Assembly (NCBI GenBank): GCA_949752795.1
Contig: OX457068.1
Span: 61,941,582-62,005,581, forward strand
Length of the DNA: 64,000 nucleotides
Direction: 5' to 3'
Source of the DNA: Hyperoodon ampullatus
Lineage: Eukaryota > Chordata > Mammalia > Artiodactyla > Ziphiidae
Below, one piece after another: positions 33,056 to 43,920 of this stretch (its first letter is position 1; each line of letters opens with the position of its first letter). The position numbers and the translations under genes are program-made. Under the pieces are notes generated by a model. That model did no database searches and was not told where the DNA came from. It saw only the letters and a list, made by a program, of their open reading frames with translations.

Positions 33056-33557
33056 ATGTGTTTGGGGAAAATTAGCAAGATTTCACAAATGTAAGATAAA
33101 ACAAAGTTTTCTATAGGTTATGAGAAGAATGAGGTCCCTTCCTTCAATATATTCTTCTTTTTGATTTTGGGGGGGTCTCAGAAACTAGCTGAATCTGGCA
33201 CGGAAACTGCATGTGAAGAATTAGCATCCTTGGATGTGAGGGCAATCTGGCGGCAGCACCTGTCATCTCATGGATCATCAGGGTTGATTCGGTTGATCTG
33301 GTTGTCTAGGAGGTGTCTTCTCCCTCCCTCACTGCTCTATGTGTGTCCCTTCCGAAGCTGCATGCTCCGTCAAAGAGGCCGACCTTCCCTGATACAGGAG
33401 GACCATTCTTTGGTCAAAGGTAGACGAATAGCTGTGCTCCCTGGCTAGAACCTCCAACAAGCCCTTGAAGTCCTTTTGCAGGAGAATGTAGGTCATCAAG
33501 CTTCCAAGACTCCAGGCACATCCAAATGACATGCTGCATGTGGCAGTCTGTCCTTCT
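33056..33557. other. Unassigned DNA
   Basis: No feature recognised. Confidence 0.35.
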
Positions 33558-33587
33558 CTGAAAATAAATAAATAAATAAATAAAAAA
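33558..33587 (+). repeat. (AAAT)n microsatellite
   Basis: Five to six AAAT units ending in an A run, possibly the tail of an old retroposon that is no longer recognisable. Confidence 0.9.
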
Positions 33588-35646
33588 GAAAACAGTTACA
33601 TTCTTTCCATTTTAAATGACAAAATGACCAATCAGTGAGCAAGCAGCCTGGAACATCATGTCACCACCCTGTGGTTTGACATTTTAGTGACCCTGTGACC
33701 TTGCAAAAGTCACCCTCCCAGTGGCATGCTGGAGCTGTCTCATACCAAGCCAAGTATGTTCATCTCTCTCCAACTCCAGTTTTAGTAACTTCATGTTGGT
33801 AGCTTGAAGTTGGACATGATGAAAGTATATACACCAAGGAAACCAGCAAAGCTACAAATCAGAGCTTTTTTTTTTTTTTTTCATTTAGCTGGTTCATCAG
33901 CTTTCTCTTTTCCCAGGGCCACTGCTTACCTTGTTATCAGAGGCTCTCTTGGCTCAACTTACTTCTGGATCTCCAGTTGAGGCATTGTAGTCAGAGTAAA
34001 TTGGCAGGTCTTTATCTAGAGAAAGAGACACTAAAGGCTTAATGCTCTTTTTGATTAACCAGTGGCAAATCTTGAGCTCACTGGTTGACACCTTGGATCG
34101 GAAATATCTAGGTGGCTGTGATCCTTCATGTCCCCTCGGTGCTCTGTGCACCGTCATTCTTCATTCTTATGGTGGGGACCTGGGAGGTCAGGGACAACAG
34201 ATACATCCTTCCAGCAAATTTAACTTGGAAGAGATAGAGAGACACACTCTGCCCTAACCCAAACCCTTAACTTGAGTAAAAGACACTGAAGGATTTTTGC
34301 AGGTCTTATGTGAAGTGTTAATGAGTAAGGCCTCCCAAAAGAGTACTATCCCCACACATATAGCTATCATTGCCTTTGATTGAATACTTTGGCTTGTTGC
34401 TGTTGAGCTTTTTTGCCATTGGGAGAGTGGGCGGGAAAAGAGAATAATTAAGATTATAGCTGTATCCTTGCTTACCAAGAGCTAAGAAACCTTGATCCCT
34501 TATATTCATTGTTAGCTTTTTTCTGGGTCTCAGCCATGAGGAGTCAGACTGAGATGTGGATGGAGATGATGATCGCGTCTATGGCAAGATTGAGGGGAGG
34601 ACCCATAGCATATTTTCTGTCACATTAGGCACATGACTTTTATAATGTTGTTTCCCTTGGTAAGCAGTCGGGAAGTCAGGTTTATTATCTCCATTTAACG
34701 ATACATGAAACTACGCAAGTGTCAAACCCAAGAAGGTTTGGGGTCTCCAGTGCTGAGGTCAGAGAGGAAAGGTCATGTAGACAAAGGAGAGGTATAAAGA
34801 GCAAGTCGAAGTGGTTTAAGACCAACATCAGCTTCCTCACAATTTTGCTTTGATTTGGCTTCACTCCTTGTTCCTCTCACACCAGTGAGAAATCGGTCCT
34901 ACTGGATATTGAAAGGTTCCAAATAACATGAATAGCCAATAAATACCAAAGATTTTGATCATCCAATTAAATTAAATTTCTCCTAAAATTTTTGGCCACT
35001 CAAAAGTAGAATGGCAGGCCTTAAGAAGTGATGAGTTCCAATCATCTTCAGCTAAGAAGAAGCTGAGCAACAACTTGGGCTATCAGGATCTTATAATGTT
35101 GGTTCCTGAATTGAAGGAGTGACTGCAACCAGCTCAGTCGAGAGAGGCTAAGATGCTCTGTGAGGTGGTGGCACTTGTCCTGTGTGGGTCTCAGTCAACA
35201 TGGTAAAAACAAATAAAGGAATGCTATCACTGCTCACCTTTCCTTCTCGCATCCCCTCCCCTCCTTCCTACCATATGAGAAGGAATTAGGCCTGAATGCA
35301 TAGAGCGGAAAGATGGGGGCAATTTAATCTCTGATGAAGACAATCTCCAGCTTTCTCTTCCAGGATGCTTCTACTTTCCCAGTCCTCCCTGGGGCTCAAC
35401 CACAAGGGTATTTGTTCACTTCTGTTGATCTCAGGAAGTCATTTTTCAAACTAGTTCATATATATGATTTAATGTGACACCAAACTCAGGTGCATTTGCA
35501 TTTTAAAGGAGGTCATTAGGAAAACATAAGGCTTAATCCAAAGAGGTATCGTACATTTAATGGTGAAATCTCAAGGATCCAAGGTGAGTATTTTTATATG
35601 GATGAATTGACTGAAGGATAGGGTTCCAGTGGAGGGTAAGCTAAGA

Positions 35647-35651
<5 letters not shown>
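33588..35651. other. Unassigned unique DNA
   Basis: About 2 kb with no gene and no confident repeat. A T run lies at about 33,867-33,881. Open frames do not exceed 74 codons. Confidence 0.45.

Positions 35652-35700
<49 letters not shown>
35652..35700 (+). repeat. (AT)n microsatellite, about 24 units
   Basis: Uninterrupted alternating AT over about 49 bases; self-complementary, able to form cruciforms, and likely length-polymorphic. Long pure AT arrays are also prone to assembly error. Confidence 0.97.
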
Positions 35701-35703
<3 letters not shown>

Positions 35704-35847
35704 TCATGTTGGAATCATTATTCTAGTGCATTGTTCACAGTTCTTCTATCTAATATATTCTAATAGTACAAGCAAAGCTGAGAGTGTGTGTTTGTGTGTG
35801 TTCATGTATCTTATATACAAACTTGCTCTAGATCATGTTTTCATGAT

Positions 35848-35945
35848 TAAATACCTCCAATGCAGCAGGCACAGGGCTAAGCTCTAAGATACAAGGGGAA
35901 GCTGAGAAGACACTGGCATTCTTTGAGAAGCTTACAGTCTAGTGC
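35848..35945 (-). repeat. L2 LINE 3' fragment
   Basis: AATGCAGCAGGCACAGGGCTAAGCTC and GAGAAGCTTACAGTCTAGTGCG match antisense L2 ('tgtgccaggcactgtgctaagc', 'catggagcttacattctagtgg'). Confidence 0.6.
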
Positions 35946-36164
35946 GTAACCTTGTAAAAGGTCTGGGCAGAATCAAATCCAAGACTCCTGATAACAAGTC
36001 CAGCATTCTTTCTATTATGTGATAGTTGTTCCCCCTGGAAGAGATAAGAAACGGCAAAAATGTGTATTGGCAGATCTTTCTCCAAGAGATACCCCTGGAT
36101 CACACCAGACCCTTGGTAAAACTCTATGGACTGAGAACAGCCAGGGCTCTAGGCAAACCCATTT

Positions 36165-36176
36165 TCTCTGACTTTT
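36165..36176. repeat. Target-site duplication of CHR SINE 1 (left)
   Basis: TCTCTGACTTTT recurs at 36,383-36,394, flanking the SINE. The T-rich right part merges with the SINE's antisense A tail, so its inner edge is approximate. Confidence 0.9.
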
Positions 36177-36382
36177 TTTTTTTTTTTTTGCGGTACGCGG
36201 GCCTCTCACTGTTGTGGCCTCTCCCGTTGCGGAGCACAGGCTCCGGACGCGCAGGCTCAGCGGCCATGGCTCACGGGCCCAGCCGCTCTGCGGCATGTGG
36301 GATCTTCCCGGACCGGGGCACGAACCCGTGTCCCCCGCATCGGCAGGCAGACTCCCAACCACTGCGCCACCAGGGAAGCCCC
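36177..36382 (-). mobile_element. CHR-type tRNA-derived SINE (copy 1)
   Basis: On the minus strand: head GGGGCTTCCCTGGTGGCGCA, a tRNA-like A box (GTGGCGCAGTGGTTGGGAG), a B box (GGGTTCGTGCC), a GC-rich tRNA-unrelated body ending in GCGTACCGC, then a poly(A) tail. About 205 bp. RNA polymerase III SINE mobilised by L1 machinery. This family is characteristic of Cetacea and close artiodactyl relatives and supports the organism call. Frames of 89-145 codons across it are SINE translations, not genes. Confidence 0.95.
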
Positions 36383-36394
36383 TCTCTGACTTTT
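36383..36394. repeat. Target-site duplication of CHR SINE 1 (right)
   Basis: Second copy of TCTCTGACTTTT, directly at the SINE head. Confidence 0.9.
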
Positions 36395-37734
36395 CTGTAG
36401 GGAGTGGACTGATGCTTTCTCCATCTTTTCCTTCCCTGTTTCTGACACACATTCTTTCCTCAAATCAAAGGGGACTCTGCTAGGAAACACACAGGGGATA
36501 GCAAGTGAGTCAATTGCCTTCATGGAAAAAGGATTTAGAGGCTGAACACATGGGAGAGCTCCCACCTCAACCACTCCCCAAGAACCCAAGGAGAATCAGC
36601 CATGGGGAAAGACTCCAGCAGGCCCCGAGAATGAGGGCTGTTGAGGAAGGGAGTGCAGGCAACTCTATCATTTGCTCCCAGAGAGAGGAGGCTGGTGAGC
36701 TTGGAGGCCTGTTTTTCCCTTAACAGATGCAGGAAAAGAGCCAGAAAAGGTCAGAGATAAATGCAGCCCTCACTTTGTTCTGCATATTCAAAAGAACTTC
36801 TATAAAGAAAGACCCAAAATATATGTGTGTTCACTCAACATTTTCCCATCAGGCACAGGGTTCCAGATATGGAAATGACAGAGTAGCCACCTACGAGGTG
36901 TTTGCAGGGCTGTGGACTAGCAGCACTCACAAGCCGGCCCCCAAAAGCAGCACGCTTTGTGCGGGACCCATCAATCTGGCTGGAGAGAGGGAAGCTTGGA
37001 AACAGCATAGTATCTTGAGAAATTACTCCCAGAAGGGAGCAAAAAGTTCCCAGGGAGAAAGCGGGGAGGGGGAGGAAGGGGGAGGCCAGAACACCGTCAT
37101 CACTGGAGGCTGGATGGAAACAGTGCAAGACCTCATGGTGGCTGACATCTCTGCGCATAATCAGAAATTCCTTTCAATTATGTGGGAAAAGTCTCTGCAT
37201 TGTCAGCCCAGATGCCCCGATAAAGAAATAGCATGAAATGAGTGTCAAGGAAATGTCAGCATGGGAGTGAGAACTGATTGCCAGTGGTTGGGTTGGGGGA
37301 AGACAGGCCAGAGAGATGGGGCTAATGGAATAAGTTGTTGTACCCAAAGCAAAACAAAACCTGAAAAGGTAAAAGGATTCTACACTGTGGCTGGGCAGTG
37401 TAGACACCCATTTGCTCATTGTTAACCCCCAGTTTTTAATCCCGTAGCTCTGAAATACCTCTTCTACATGTTTCCACAACCAAGGATGACCCAACCTGCC
37501 TTTACAACCATAAATCCCCCTATACACTTCGGTTTATCAAACTAGACTCTCTTCAAACTTGTCTACGACTTTCATATGCCACCTCTCACCCATCTCTCCA
37601 AATCTTATAGTACTTGAATGATGACTTCAAATTCCACCTCTCTGATGTGATGTTCAGCTGCAATTAGTAGACCCTGTCCTATGGCTCTTTTCACACACAT
37701 CCTACCTAGCCACACTTTATATTAGTCTCAACTA
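36395..37734. other. Unassigned DNA, possible old L2 traces
   Basis: No gene recognised. A 169-codon open frame (36,727-37,236 +) has no recognisable domain; its middle (36,828-36,870, CACTCAACATTTTCCCATCAGGCACAGGG) resembles the antisense L2 tail. Around 37,560-37,730 the words CCACCTCTCTGATG and CACTTTATATTAG weakly resemble sense L2. Confidence 0.4.
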
Positions 37735-37975
37735 TTAATAATAATAATAATAGCTAGTATTTATTAAACACTAAAGCTATACTAAACTACTTTAATCCTT
37801 ATGCGACTTAATGAGTGGATAAACAGTGACATTATTTCATCCTTTTCAGAGAAACAAACTGAGGCTTAGCTAGGTCAAATGACTTCTCTGTAATTACACA
37901 TATAGGCAGAGCCTGGATACAAATCTCAGTCCTTCTAACTTGAGATGCTCTACTCTATCCTCGTGCTTTTCTGCT
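37735..37975 (-). repeat. MIR SINE, nearly full length
   Basis: After a (TAA)n start: TAGTATTTATTAAACACTAAAGCTATACTAAAC, ATCCTTATGCGACTTAATG, CAGAGAAACAAACTGAGGCTTAGC, AATGACTTCTCTGTAATTACAC, GCAGAGCCTGGATACAAATCTCAG. All blocks of antisense MIR are present in order. Confidence 0.8.
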
Positions 37976-38359
37976 TCCCGTAATGTTTGCTTACCATCTA
38001 TCTTCTGAGGAGAATTGATGAAGGCCCATTTTGCACATCTAGCCCAGAGAAGACGTCCAGTTGTAAATAATGGATTCCTTTGTGTCTGACTGTTTTCTTT
38101 ACTCAATACATATATTCCAAATATTAAACTCTTCACTGCTCGCTTTACAAGTAAATTCACTGATGAGCATAAATACTGGAATAAGACTTTCAAAAGGTCA
38201 TGAGGTGGGGTTATCTGATACACAGTTAACAAATGTTCTTGAAAAGATTGGAAGAGTGTTATCCTCTTAGATAAGACTTTGGGAACTAGAGATTCTAAAA
38301 TTAAATGTTATAGTGAACAATTAACTTCTACCAAATAACAAAATTTCTACATTACAACT

Positions 38360-38485
38360 ATAGACAGGGCTGGAGGTGATTTTAAGAGCATCTAGTGCAG
38401 CTGATCTTTTGTTACAGATGGGAAATCTAAGGTGTAGACACAGGATGGGCCTTGTTCTTGGTCATTGAGGTAGTTCGTGTCAGAA
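38360..38485 (-). repeat. MIR/MIR3-like fragment
   Basis: GGGCTGGAGGTGATTTTAAGAGCATCTAGTGCAG...TTACAGATGGGAAATCTAAGG resembles 'gagctggaagggaccttagagatcatctagtccaa...ttacagatgaggaaactgagg'. Confidence 0.5.
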
Positions 38486-38562
38486 CTGACATTGTTGAAG
38501 TGTAAAGACTAGAAAAGATCAACCCACAAAGAGAACATGGAACACTGGTAGCACCTAGTGCT

Positions 38563-38690
38563 TCTCAAATTCTAGTGTGGATATGAATCAAGTAGGGGTT
38601 CTATTAACATGTAAATTTTGATTCAGTGGGCCCAGAGCCCAGGGTGGGGCCTGCATTTCTGACAATCTCCCAGCTGAGGCCTGTACTAAT
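38563..38690 (+). mobile_element. MER5A-like hAT DNA transposon relic
   Basis: TGCTTCTCAAATTCTAGTGTGGATATGAATCA, TGATTCAGTGGGCCCAG, GGTGGGGCCTGCATTTCTGACAA and CCCAGCTGAGG match MER5A colinearly. Non-autonomous, no transposase. Confidence 0.75.
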
Positions 38691-38737
38691 TATCCATGGA
38701 CTGACTATACCCTAGACAGCTGGGATCTAATCTAGAT

Positions 38738-38970
38738 CAGCACTGTCCAATAGAAATATAATTGGAGCCACCATTTAAAATTTTCTAGTAGCCACATATA
38801 AGAAAGTTTTTTAAAAAAGATAAAATTAAGCTTAACAATATAATTTATTGAATCTAATCTTTGAAATATTGTATGTAGCTCTAAATTTACAGCACAATTT
38901 GGACTGGTCAGATTTCAAATGCTCTATAGACACATGCGGCCAGTGGCTACCAGCTTAGACAGAAGCTTAG
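38738..38970. mobile_element. hAT-Charlie-type non-autonomous transposon relic
   Basis: Begins CAGCACTGTCCAATAGAAATATAAT, a terminal sequence known from mammalian hAT-Charlie-derived MER elements, continues TTTTCTAGTAGCCACAT and ends near CACATGCGGCCAGTGGCTACCAGC. Subfamily not certain. It sits about 50 bp from the MER5A-like copy. Confidence 0.65.
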
Positions 38971-39614
38971 ACAGCTCCAGACCACACTTCTGTCACTAGA
39001 AGACGATCTTGTGAAGTCTATTTCATTTCACGGTCTTGGAACTCAACTAGACCAGCTCATCCCTCAAAACAGGCTTATTTCTGTGTATGCCCTATGACAT
39101 CCTGCCCAGGTCTAGGCACATACACATACAGTCAGTGAAGACTTATTGACTTTCACTTGCCCTGTCTTCTTACAGGGAGAAAACAGCCTTTCCCACCATC
39201 TTCACACATTTACATTATTTAGCTCAGAGCTCTCTAGTTCCTGCACCGGGTATGACATTAGATGAGGTGACTTCCAAGATTTCTTCTTCTTCCAAGAGTC
39301 TATGATTTTATCCATTCCAACATTAGCTATAGCCACCTTCTCAGCCTCCTCTTTTTCTTCATGGCAAACAGTTCTTCCATCCCTCCCTCATTTCCCCTCT
39401 TAAAAACTCATTAATTACCTGCATGCTCCCTCTGGAGCCAATTCCAGGCGACTCTCAGATTTAGAGGCTTAGGTGGAACTCTGGAGTCTAATAGAGGACA
39501 ATTGGGGTATATATCAGATGCTCCTATTTCTACACACCCTCAGAATTCTGTCTTGGGTTTACATATGGCCCTGAGAAAAATGGCCCATGATCAAATTACT
39601 GTGTGCAAGGAAGA
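38971..39614. other. Unassigned DNA
   Basis: No gene recognised. About 39,060-39,160 has a weak sense-L2 look (GTGTATGCCCTATGACATCC, GTCTAGGCACATAC). Confidence 0.4.
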
Positions 39615-39825
39615 ATAGAGTGTAGCGGTTAAGTGCACAGGCTCAGGGATCAGACAGCCTGTGATCAAATACTAGGTCAGCATGGGAGCAAATGTAAATT
39701 CTCTAAGCTTCACTATCTCCTAATAGCTATGCAGTTCAATAAGATAACCCAAGTAAAGGACTTAAGTCAGTGTCCCTACAGATTAAAGCTCAATAAGTGG
39801 CAGGTAACTGTAAAATTGGGGGTTT
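39615..39825 (+). repeat. MIR SINE, nearly full length
   Basis: TAGAGTGTAGCGGTTAAGTGCACAGGCTCAGGGATCAGACAGCCTG is the tRNA-like head (A-box region intact), then a core and a TTAAAGCTCAATAAGTGG tail. Confidence 0.75.
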
Positions 39826-40394
39826 TTTGAATTGCGAGAAGGGGACCTGATCCTTGCCTGGCTCGGCCAGAGGTACTGCAGCTCAAAATGTCTGAGCATA
39901 TTTTGGGTTGTGCCTAACTTAGAGCAAAACTATTTCCCTTTCCCATTAGACATTGAATCACTCTAATCTCAAGACCTTCTCATTTCAGTCTTTCTCTTTA
40001 AATCCTGTCGCTGGTTTCCTTCTCATCACCTCACTACCTGGCACACATTGGCGACTTTCACCTGGCTCTTTAAGAACCTGTCAAGTGCAGGTCATAGCAG
40101 AGAGCCCTGTGCAGAGACCTCCTGGATGACGCCTTGTCTCCATGCCGCCCAAAGTCACCTCGTGCAGTTTGCAAATAAACAACTTCTCTCCTGAGAGAAA
40201 GAACAAATAGTTCATAATTGGCAATCTGCATAATGAGTGGTGCATCTATGCAAATATAACATTTGGAATACTCTATTAATATCTCGACTGTGATGTCTGT
40301 GGGCCACCACTTCCCATACTAAAGAGCCAGAGCCAGATATTTTCTGGCTCCTCTTGAGGTGAGATTGACAAGCTGCTTTCCTCTTGGGGTTCTG
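39826..40394. other. Unassigned unique DNA, possible regulatory block
   Basis: Repeat-free. Between 40,140 and 40,320 it holds an octamer-like TATGCAAATAT (40,248-40,258), AATAAACAAC and GCATAATGAG words, the kind of composition seen in conserved enhancers. No gene is visible. Confidence 0.4.
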
Positions 40395-40590
40395 ATCAGA
40401 AACCTAGAGACCACCAGAGTTGGAAGGGATCTCAGAGGCTGTTCCATCCCCACCCCCACCTACCTCTCACATTAAGGATGAGGAATTAGAAGTCCAGAGA
40501 CATGTGGCGGCCCCTACACAGAGTTCCCGTGCTGTTAGTGGTCACAAGCCAGTGGCAGACTCCCAACCTCAGCCCTCCCTGAGATGCCAA
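40395..40590 (-). repeat. MIR/MIR3-like fragment
   Basis: AGAGTTGGAAGGGATCTCAGAGG, CATTAAGGATGAGGAATTAGAAGTCCAGAGA and GTGGTCACAAGCCAGTGGCAGAC follow the SINE order 'gagctggaagggacctt...ttacagatgaggaaactgaggcccagaga...ggtcacacagctagt'. Confidence 0.55.
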
Positions 40591-41419
40591 CACCTAATCA
40601 ACATCATCTCCTGCTGTTCATGCTTTTGCTGCTAAAATGCAGCCTTCCATGTGGAATTGTCTCTAGCTCTCCCTCCCCTGCCTTCCCTTTCTCTTGTTTG
40701 AAGTCCTCTTGCTGATCTGGACTTCTAACCTAGAGAACCAGCTTCTAGGACTGCAGGACAGAGGGCTGCGGAACTCAGACCCAAAGTATCCGGTCCCAAA
40801 CAGATGCCATTTGTGAGTTAACCAAAAGATACCATCCCTGGGTAGGGCTGAGCCCTTTGTTTTTGAAGTAGAGAGACTCTTGAAAACACACAAACACATT
40901 TCAAAAGATAATGCTACTGAACCACCAGCACCGGGGGAGTGCAGGACAGGCTCTGTGAGCAATCCATGACCACATTTCCTTAACACTTTCCTTTTTATCC
41001 CATGCTCTCCATCCAATCTTAGGCAGTCTCACCACTTCCATTATACTTCTCCCCTTCCCTAGGAGCTCCTTCTGTCACCCAAATATCTAACAAGCAGCAG
41101 TGCATGTCCACATACTTGGCCAGAGCAGGGTGGGAAACTGTGGCTGGGGACAGGGCCACTGGTTGCTCAGTCAGGCAGTTAACCAATGCCCAAGATGGAA
41201 GAGTGACAGTGTGGTTCTGGGAGATTTGGGCTACAGCCAGACAGGGACACTAACAAGACTTAAGTTCTCCATCTTTCTTTAAGGAACAGGGCAAACAGCT
41301 CCTCCTCTCTGATACTTTTTCTGGGCTTGACCTCACTACTCAGATTGAATTAACAGCTCCTCCTCCTGCTTCAGCTTGTACAAACCACCCTTTTCCTTTG
41401 TACAATTTATACTTTGCCA
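40591..41419. other. Unassigned DNA
   Basis: No feature recognised; the 117-codon frame 40,663-41,016 (-) has no recognisable domain. Confidence 0.4.
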
Positions 41420-41545
41420 AGCTGTTTACCTGTCTCTCTTCCAGTCTACATTGTGCATCTCTTTGTCTCTTGAAGCCCTGAGCACCTTGCACAGTGTCTG
41501 TCACAAATATATTCTCAGACGGAATGAGTAAATGAAGTCCTAAAA
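41420..41545 (+). repeat. L2 LINE 3' end
   Basis: TTCCAGTCTACATTGTGCATCTC, CCTGAGCACCTTGCACAGTGTCTG and a terminal ACGGAATGAGTAAATG match the sense L2 tail. Confidence 0.6.
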
Positions 41546-41614
41546 ACCTCTGCAGACTTCAATTTACGCATCAAGAAAATGAGGTAGTTGCACATTCTCA
41601 ACTTAACTCTATGA

Positions 41615-41855
41615 CTCTAAGATATTATTGAGCACCTGCTGTGTGCTCACATTCTGAAAAGAGTTATTAAGAATCAAGGGAAAGTCTATGGATGAACCAC
41701 CCTGAACACACCCGATCTCATCTGATCTCAGAAGCTAAGCAGGGTCGGGCCTGGTTAGTACTTGGATGGGCAGTATGAACCTGCTCCTAGCCCTCATGAG
41801 TCTAGTTGGAAAGAAAAACTCATTCAGTGAAGAAAATCTTTTCAGGCTAAACTGG
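41615..41855 (-). repeat. L2 LINE 3' fragment split by a 5S insertion
   Basis: GATATTATTGAGCACCTGCTGTGTGC lies left and CTCCTAGCCCTCATGAGTCTAGTTGG lies right of the 5S pseudogene; together they give the antisense L2 order ('ttattgagcacctactgtgtgcc', 'ccctcatggagcttacattctagtgg'). Confidence 0.55.
41683..41769 (+). pseudogene. Truncated 5S rRNA pseudogene
   Basis: Positions 1-87 of the 121-nt vertebrate 5S rRNA are present without gaps. The internal promoter box A (AAGCTAAGCAGGGTC) is intact at 41,731-41,745; box C begins (GGTTAGTACTTGGATGGG) but is cut off, and the remaining third of the gene is missing. Five of the six CpGs expected in this segment have become TG or CA, the mark of long residence in methylated DNA; other changes cluster at nt 9-12. 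Not expected to be transcribed or functional. Probably an L1-mediated retrocopy or a degraded dispersed 5S copy. Confidence 0.93.
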
Positions 41856-41859
41856 CTGG

Positions 41860-42099
41860 TTATAGATGATGCAGAGAATAGAGAGATCACTGCCTGGTAG
41901 GACGTTTAAAGACAGTTCTCAATGGCAGTAGTTGGGTGGGCACAGGGTGGGAGCATCCCAAGAGGAGAGGATGAGTGAGCCACCCATGGCACGGTTTCGG
42001 GGCTAGGCATTATTTGTGGAGGGGGGATGGCAACTTCATACCTGATTTCTGAACATCCATTCAGTAAGAGACAATTACAACTAGATTTTTGTTTTTCTC
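41860..42099. other. Unassigned DNA between L2 copies
   Basis: No feature recognised; GGTGGGCACAGGGTGGGAGC and a G run at about 42,020 are the only compositional marks. Confidence 0.35.
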
Positions 42100-42644
42100 T
42101 CTTGATCACACCTTTAGCTTCTCCTTCCTATACACTTTTCCCTAAAAATCGGTCCTATTTTAATAAAACATTTTTTCATCGATGCTATCCTCTCAAAATG
42201 TTCCTTCACCTCATAACCCCTTGGAAATGTGGCTCACGTCACTGGTTCCATAGCACAAACAGCCCCATACAGTCTGGCTGCTTCCTCCACTATGGGCTGA
42301 TGCTACTTTCTAAAGGATTCCAAAATATCTGTAATTGCCAAACCTCAAAGCTATTTCTAGTTGAATCTATTGACCACCAGCCTGCCTTTCTTGAAATGCC
42401 TCCTCTGGTTACTGTTGTCTGCTCAACTTCTTCATCACAAACCTCACTGTCTGTCTTTTTTTACTGCCTTCTCTTCCCTAAACACAGATATTCCCCCAAA
42501 CCACTGAGAAACCCTACCTTCAATCCCTTGATGGTTACATCTTTTCATATAACATTGGCTTCTACACAGGTGACTTGCAAATTCCTGAAACTAATCCCAA
42601 GTCCTCTCCCAAGCTTTGGACATTGGCTTCCAACCGCCAACTAA
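42027..42644 (+). pseudogene. Open frame over L2 reverse-transcriptase remnant
   Basis: 205 codons open from ATG at 42,027, the longest open frame outside the L1. Residues around 110-125 (LFLVESIDHQPAFLEMPP) align with the L2 RT segment that normally has a FDTVDH-type motif followed by LLETL, so at least part of the frame is the original RT frame. The RT catalytic box (F/Y-A-D-D type) is not seen, and the N-terminal part (before about residue 60) is unexplained. I see no promoter, splice structure or conservation evidence. Most likely a decayed RT fragment that happens to lack stops; domestication is possible but unsupported. Confidence 0.4.
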
Positions 42645-43480
42645 ACTCTCAGCCTGGAGTCCTAGCAACACCTCAAAACCACTGTCTAAAACCCGGCCCT
42701 TCCTATTTGCTCTTAACCTAGCTCTTTACCCCCCACCATTTCTCCCTTCTCCCCCTTTTCTTCCCCAGCCACATTTATTCCAAAGCTTAAGCGTTGTAGA
42801 CTCTCCTTCCTCAGTATCTCAGATTCCTCCTATTTCACGTGCCAGCCCTTTTGTTTGGCTCTTCTCTCCCTCTTAGACACCTGCCCTGTCACTCTCACTT
42901 TCAATCCATACAAAACTGCCAGATGCACCTTTTCTGTGCTATGGCTCTGATTATTTCTCTTTACTGGATGAAAGCTTTCCACAATTCTCCTTTACCTACA
43001 GAACTTGAAAGAAACCCTTGGTCTGGGGATCCAAGCCTCTGTCTTCTGTGGCCCCATCTTCTGTTTTACCTCCCATCACTGACTACTCAACTTCCCAATT
43101 GTAGAGATATTGACTGTTTTCCAAAGACATCCCACAAATTCCAATCTTTGTGGCTTTCTCAAGCTCATGCATCTTCCTGAAATGTTCTCCCCCACAAGTA
43201 CCATAAAAGTGTATGTATCCTTCAAAATTGCTGTGAAATTGCCATTCCCTTCTTGAACACAGAAACTAGTATAATCCCTATCTCTTTGTTTGTCTCCTAA
43301 GTCACTTAGATAATTTACTTTGAGTTTACAGTTATTTATCTGCGGGTTCCAAACCAGAGAGTAAGTTCCTAAGACTAGGGGCTAGGTCTTATTTGTTTCT
43401 GAATTCTCTGGAGTATTTAACACATTGCCTTAACGGCTCTCATTAAAAGTGAATTGAATTGAACTGAACTGCACTGAATT
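42100..43480 (+). mobile_element. L2 LINE, about 1.4 kb with RT remnant
   Basis: Colinear with the L2 consensus as I know it. The reverse-transcriptase region is recognisable at about 42,290-42,480 (words CTTTCTAAAGGATTCCAAAA, AATTGCCAAACCTCAAAGC, TTGACCACC, TTCTTGAAATGCC); a later block at 42,900-43,010 has CTGCCAGATGCACC, AAGCTTTCCACAATTCTCC; then come the CCTTTGTCTCC/TTACTTTGAG region and a 3' end with AGTAAGTTCCTAAGACTAGGGGC. The tail is GAATTGAATTGAACTGAAC. It is inactive and heavily diverged. A 205-codon open frame (42,027-42,644) runs through the RT-derived part. Confidence 0.7.
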
Positions 43481-43886
43481 ACTGATAAAGGGGTCTGATG
43501 ACAGCTTCCTTTATTCCTCATCTCCAAAGTAAAATCTTTGGAGAACTGCTTCTTGAGAAGAATCTGTGAGCTACAACACAGTTAACATTTAGACTTGAAC
43601 TTGGATTGTCATCCCCTATGTCTAGTGAAAACTGACTTCAAAGACTTCTGGAAGTAGTTTTTCCTTTAAAACTCTGAGATAACATGATAGAAGTAGGTGA
43701 TTCAGCAGGTGTCTGGAGTTGGACATCATTTGTCCTGAGTTTTTATCTATTCTTGCATATGCAGCCACATTTATGGGCTGACATTTTCCTGATGTTCTTT
43801 GGGAGGTAAAAAGTTAGATAATAATAGAGTTATGGCTTTCAAGTTTAAGATCTTGATGAAAATCTAGGAGAAGAGGTTCCATGTCT
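43481..43886. other. Unassigned DNA
   Basis: No feature recognised. Confidence 0.35.
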
Positions 43887-43920
43887 GTTTTTTGTTTGTT
43901 TGTTTGTTTTGTTTTTTTAC
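43887..43920 (+). repeat. (TTTG)n simple repeat
   Basis: TTTTTTGTTTGTTTGTTTGT followed by a second T-rich run; low-complexity. Confidence 0.9.

Noticed and set aside
36015..36589. Overlapping open frames of 89-145 codons on both strands
   Set aside because: They are translations of CHR SINE copy 1 in several frames; near-identical peptides recur at the other two SINE copies.
36727..37236. 169-codon open frame
   Set aside because: No domain, no splice context; part of it resembles an old antisense L2 tail.
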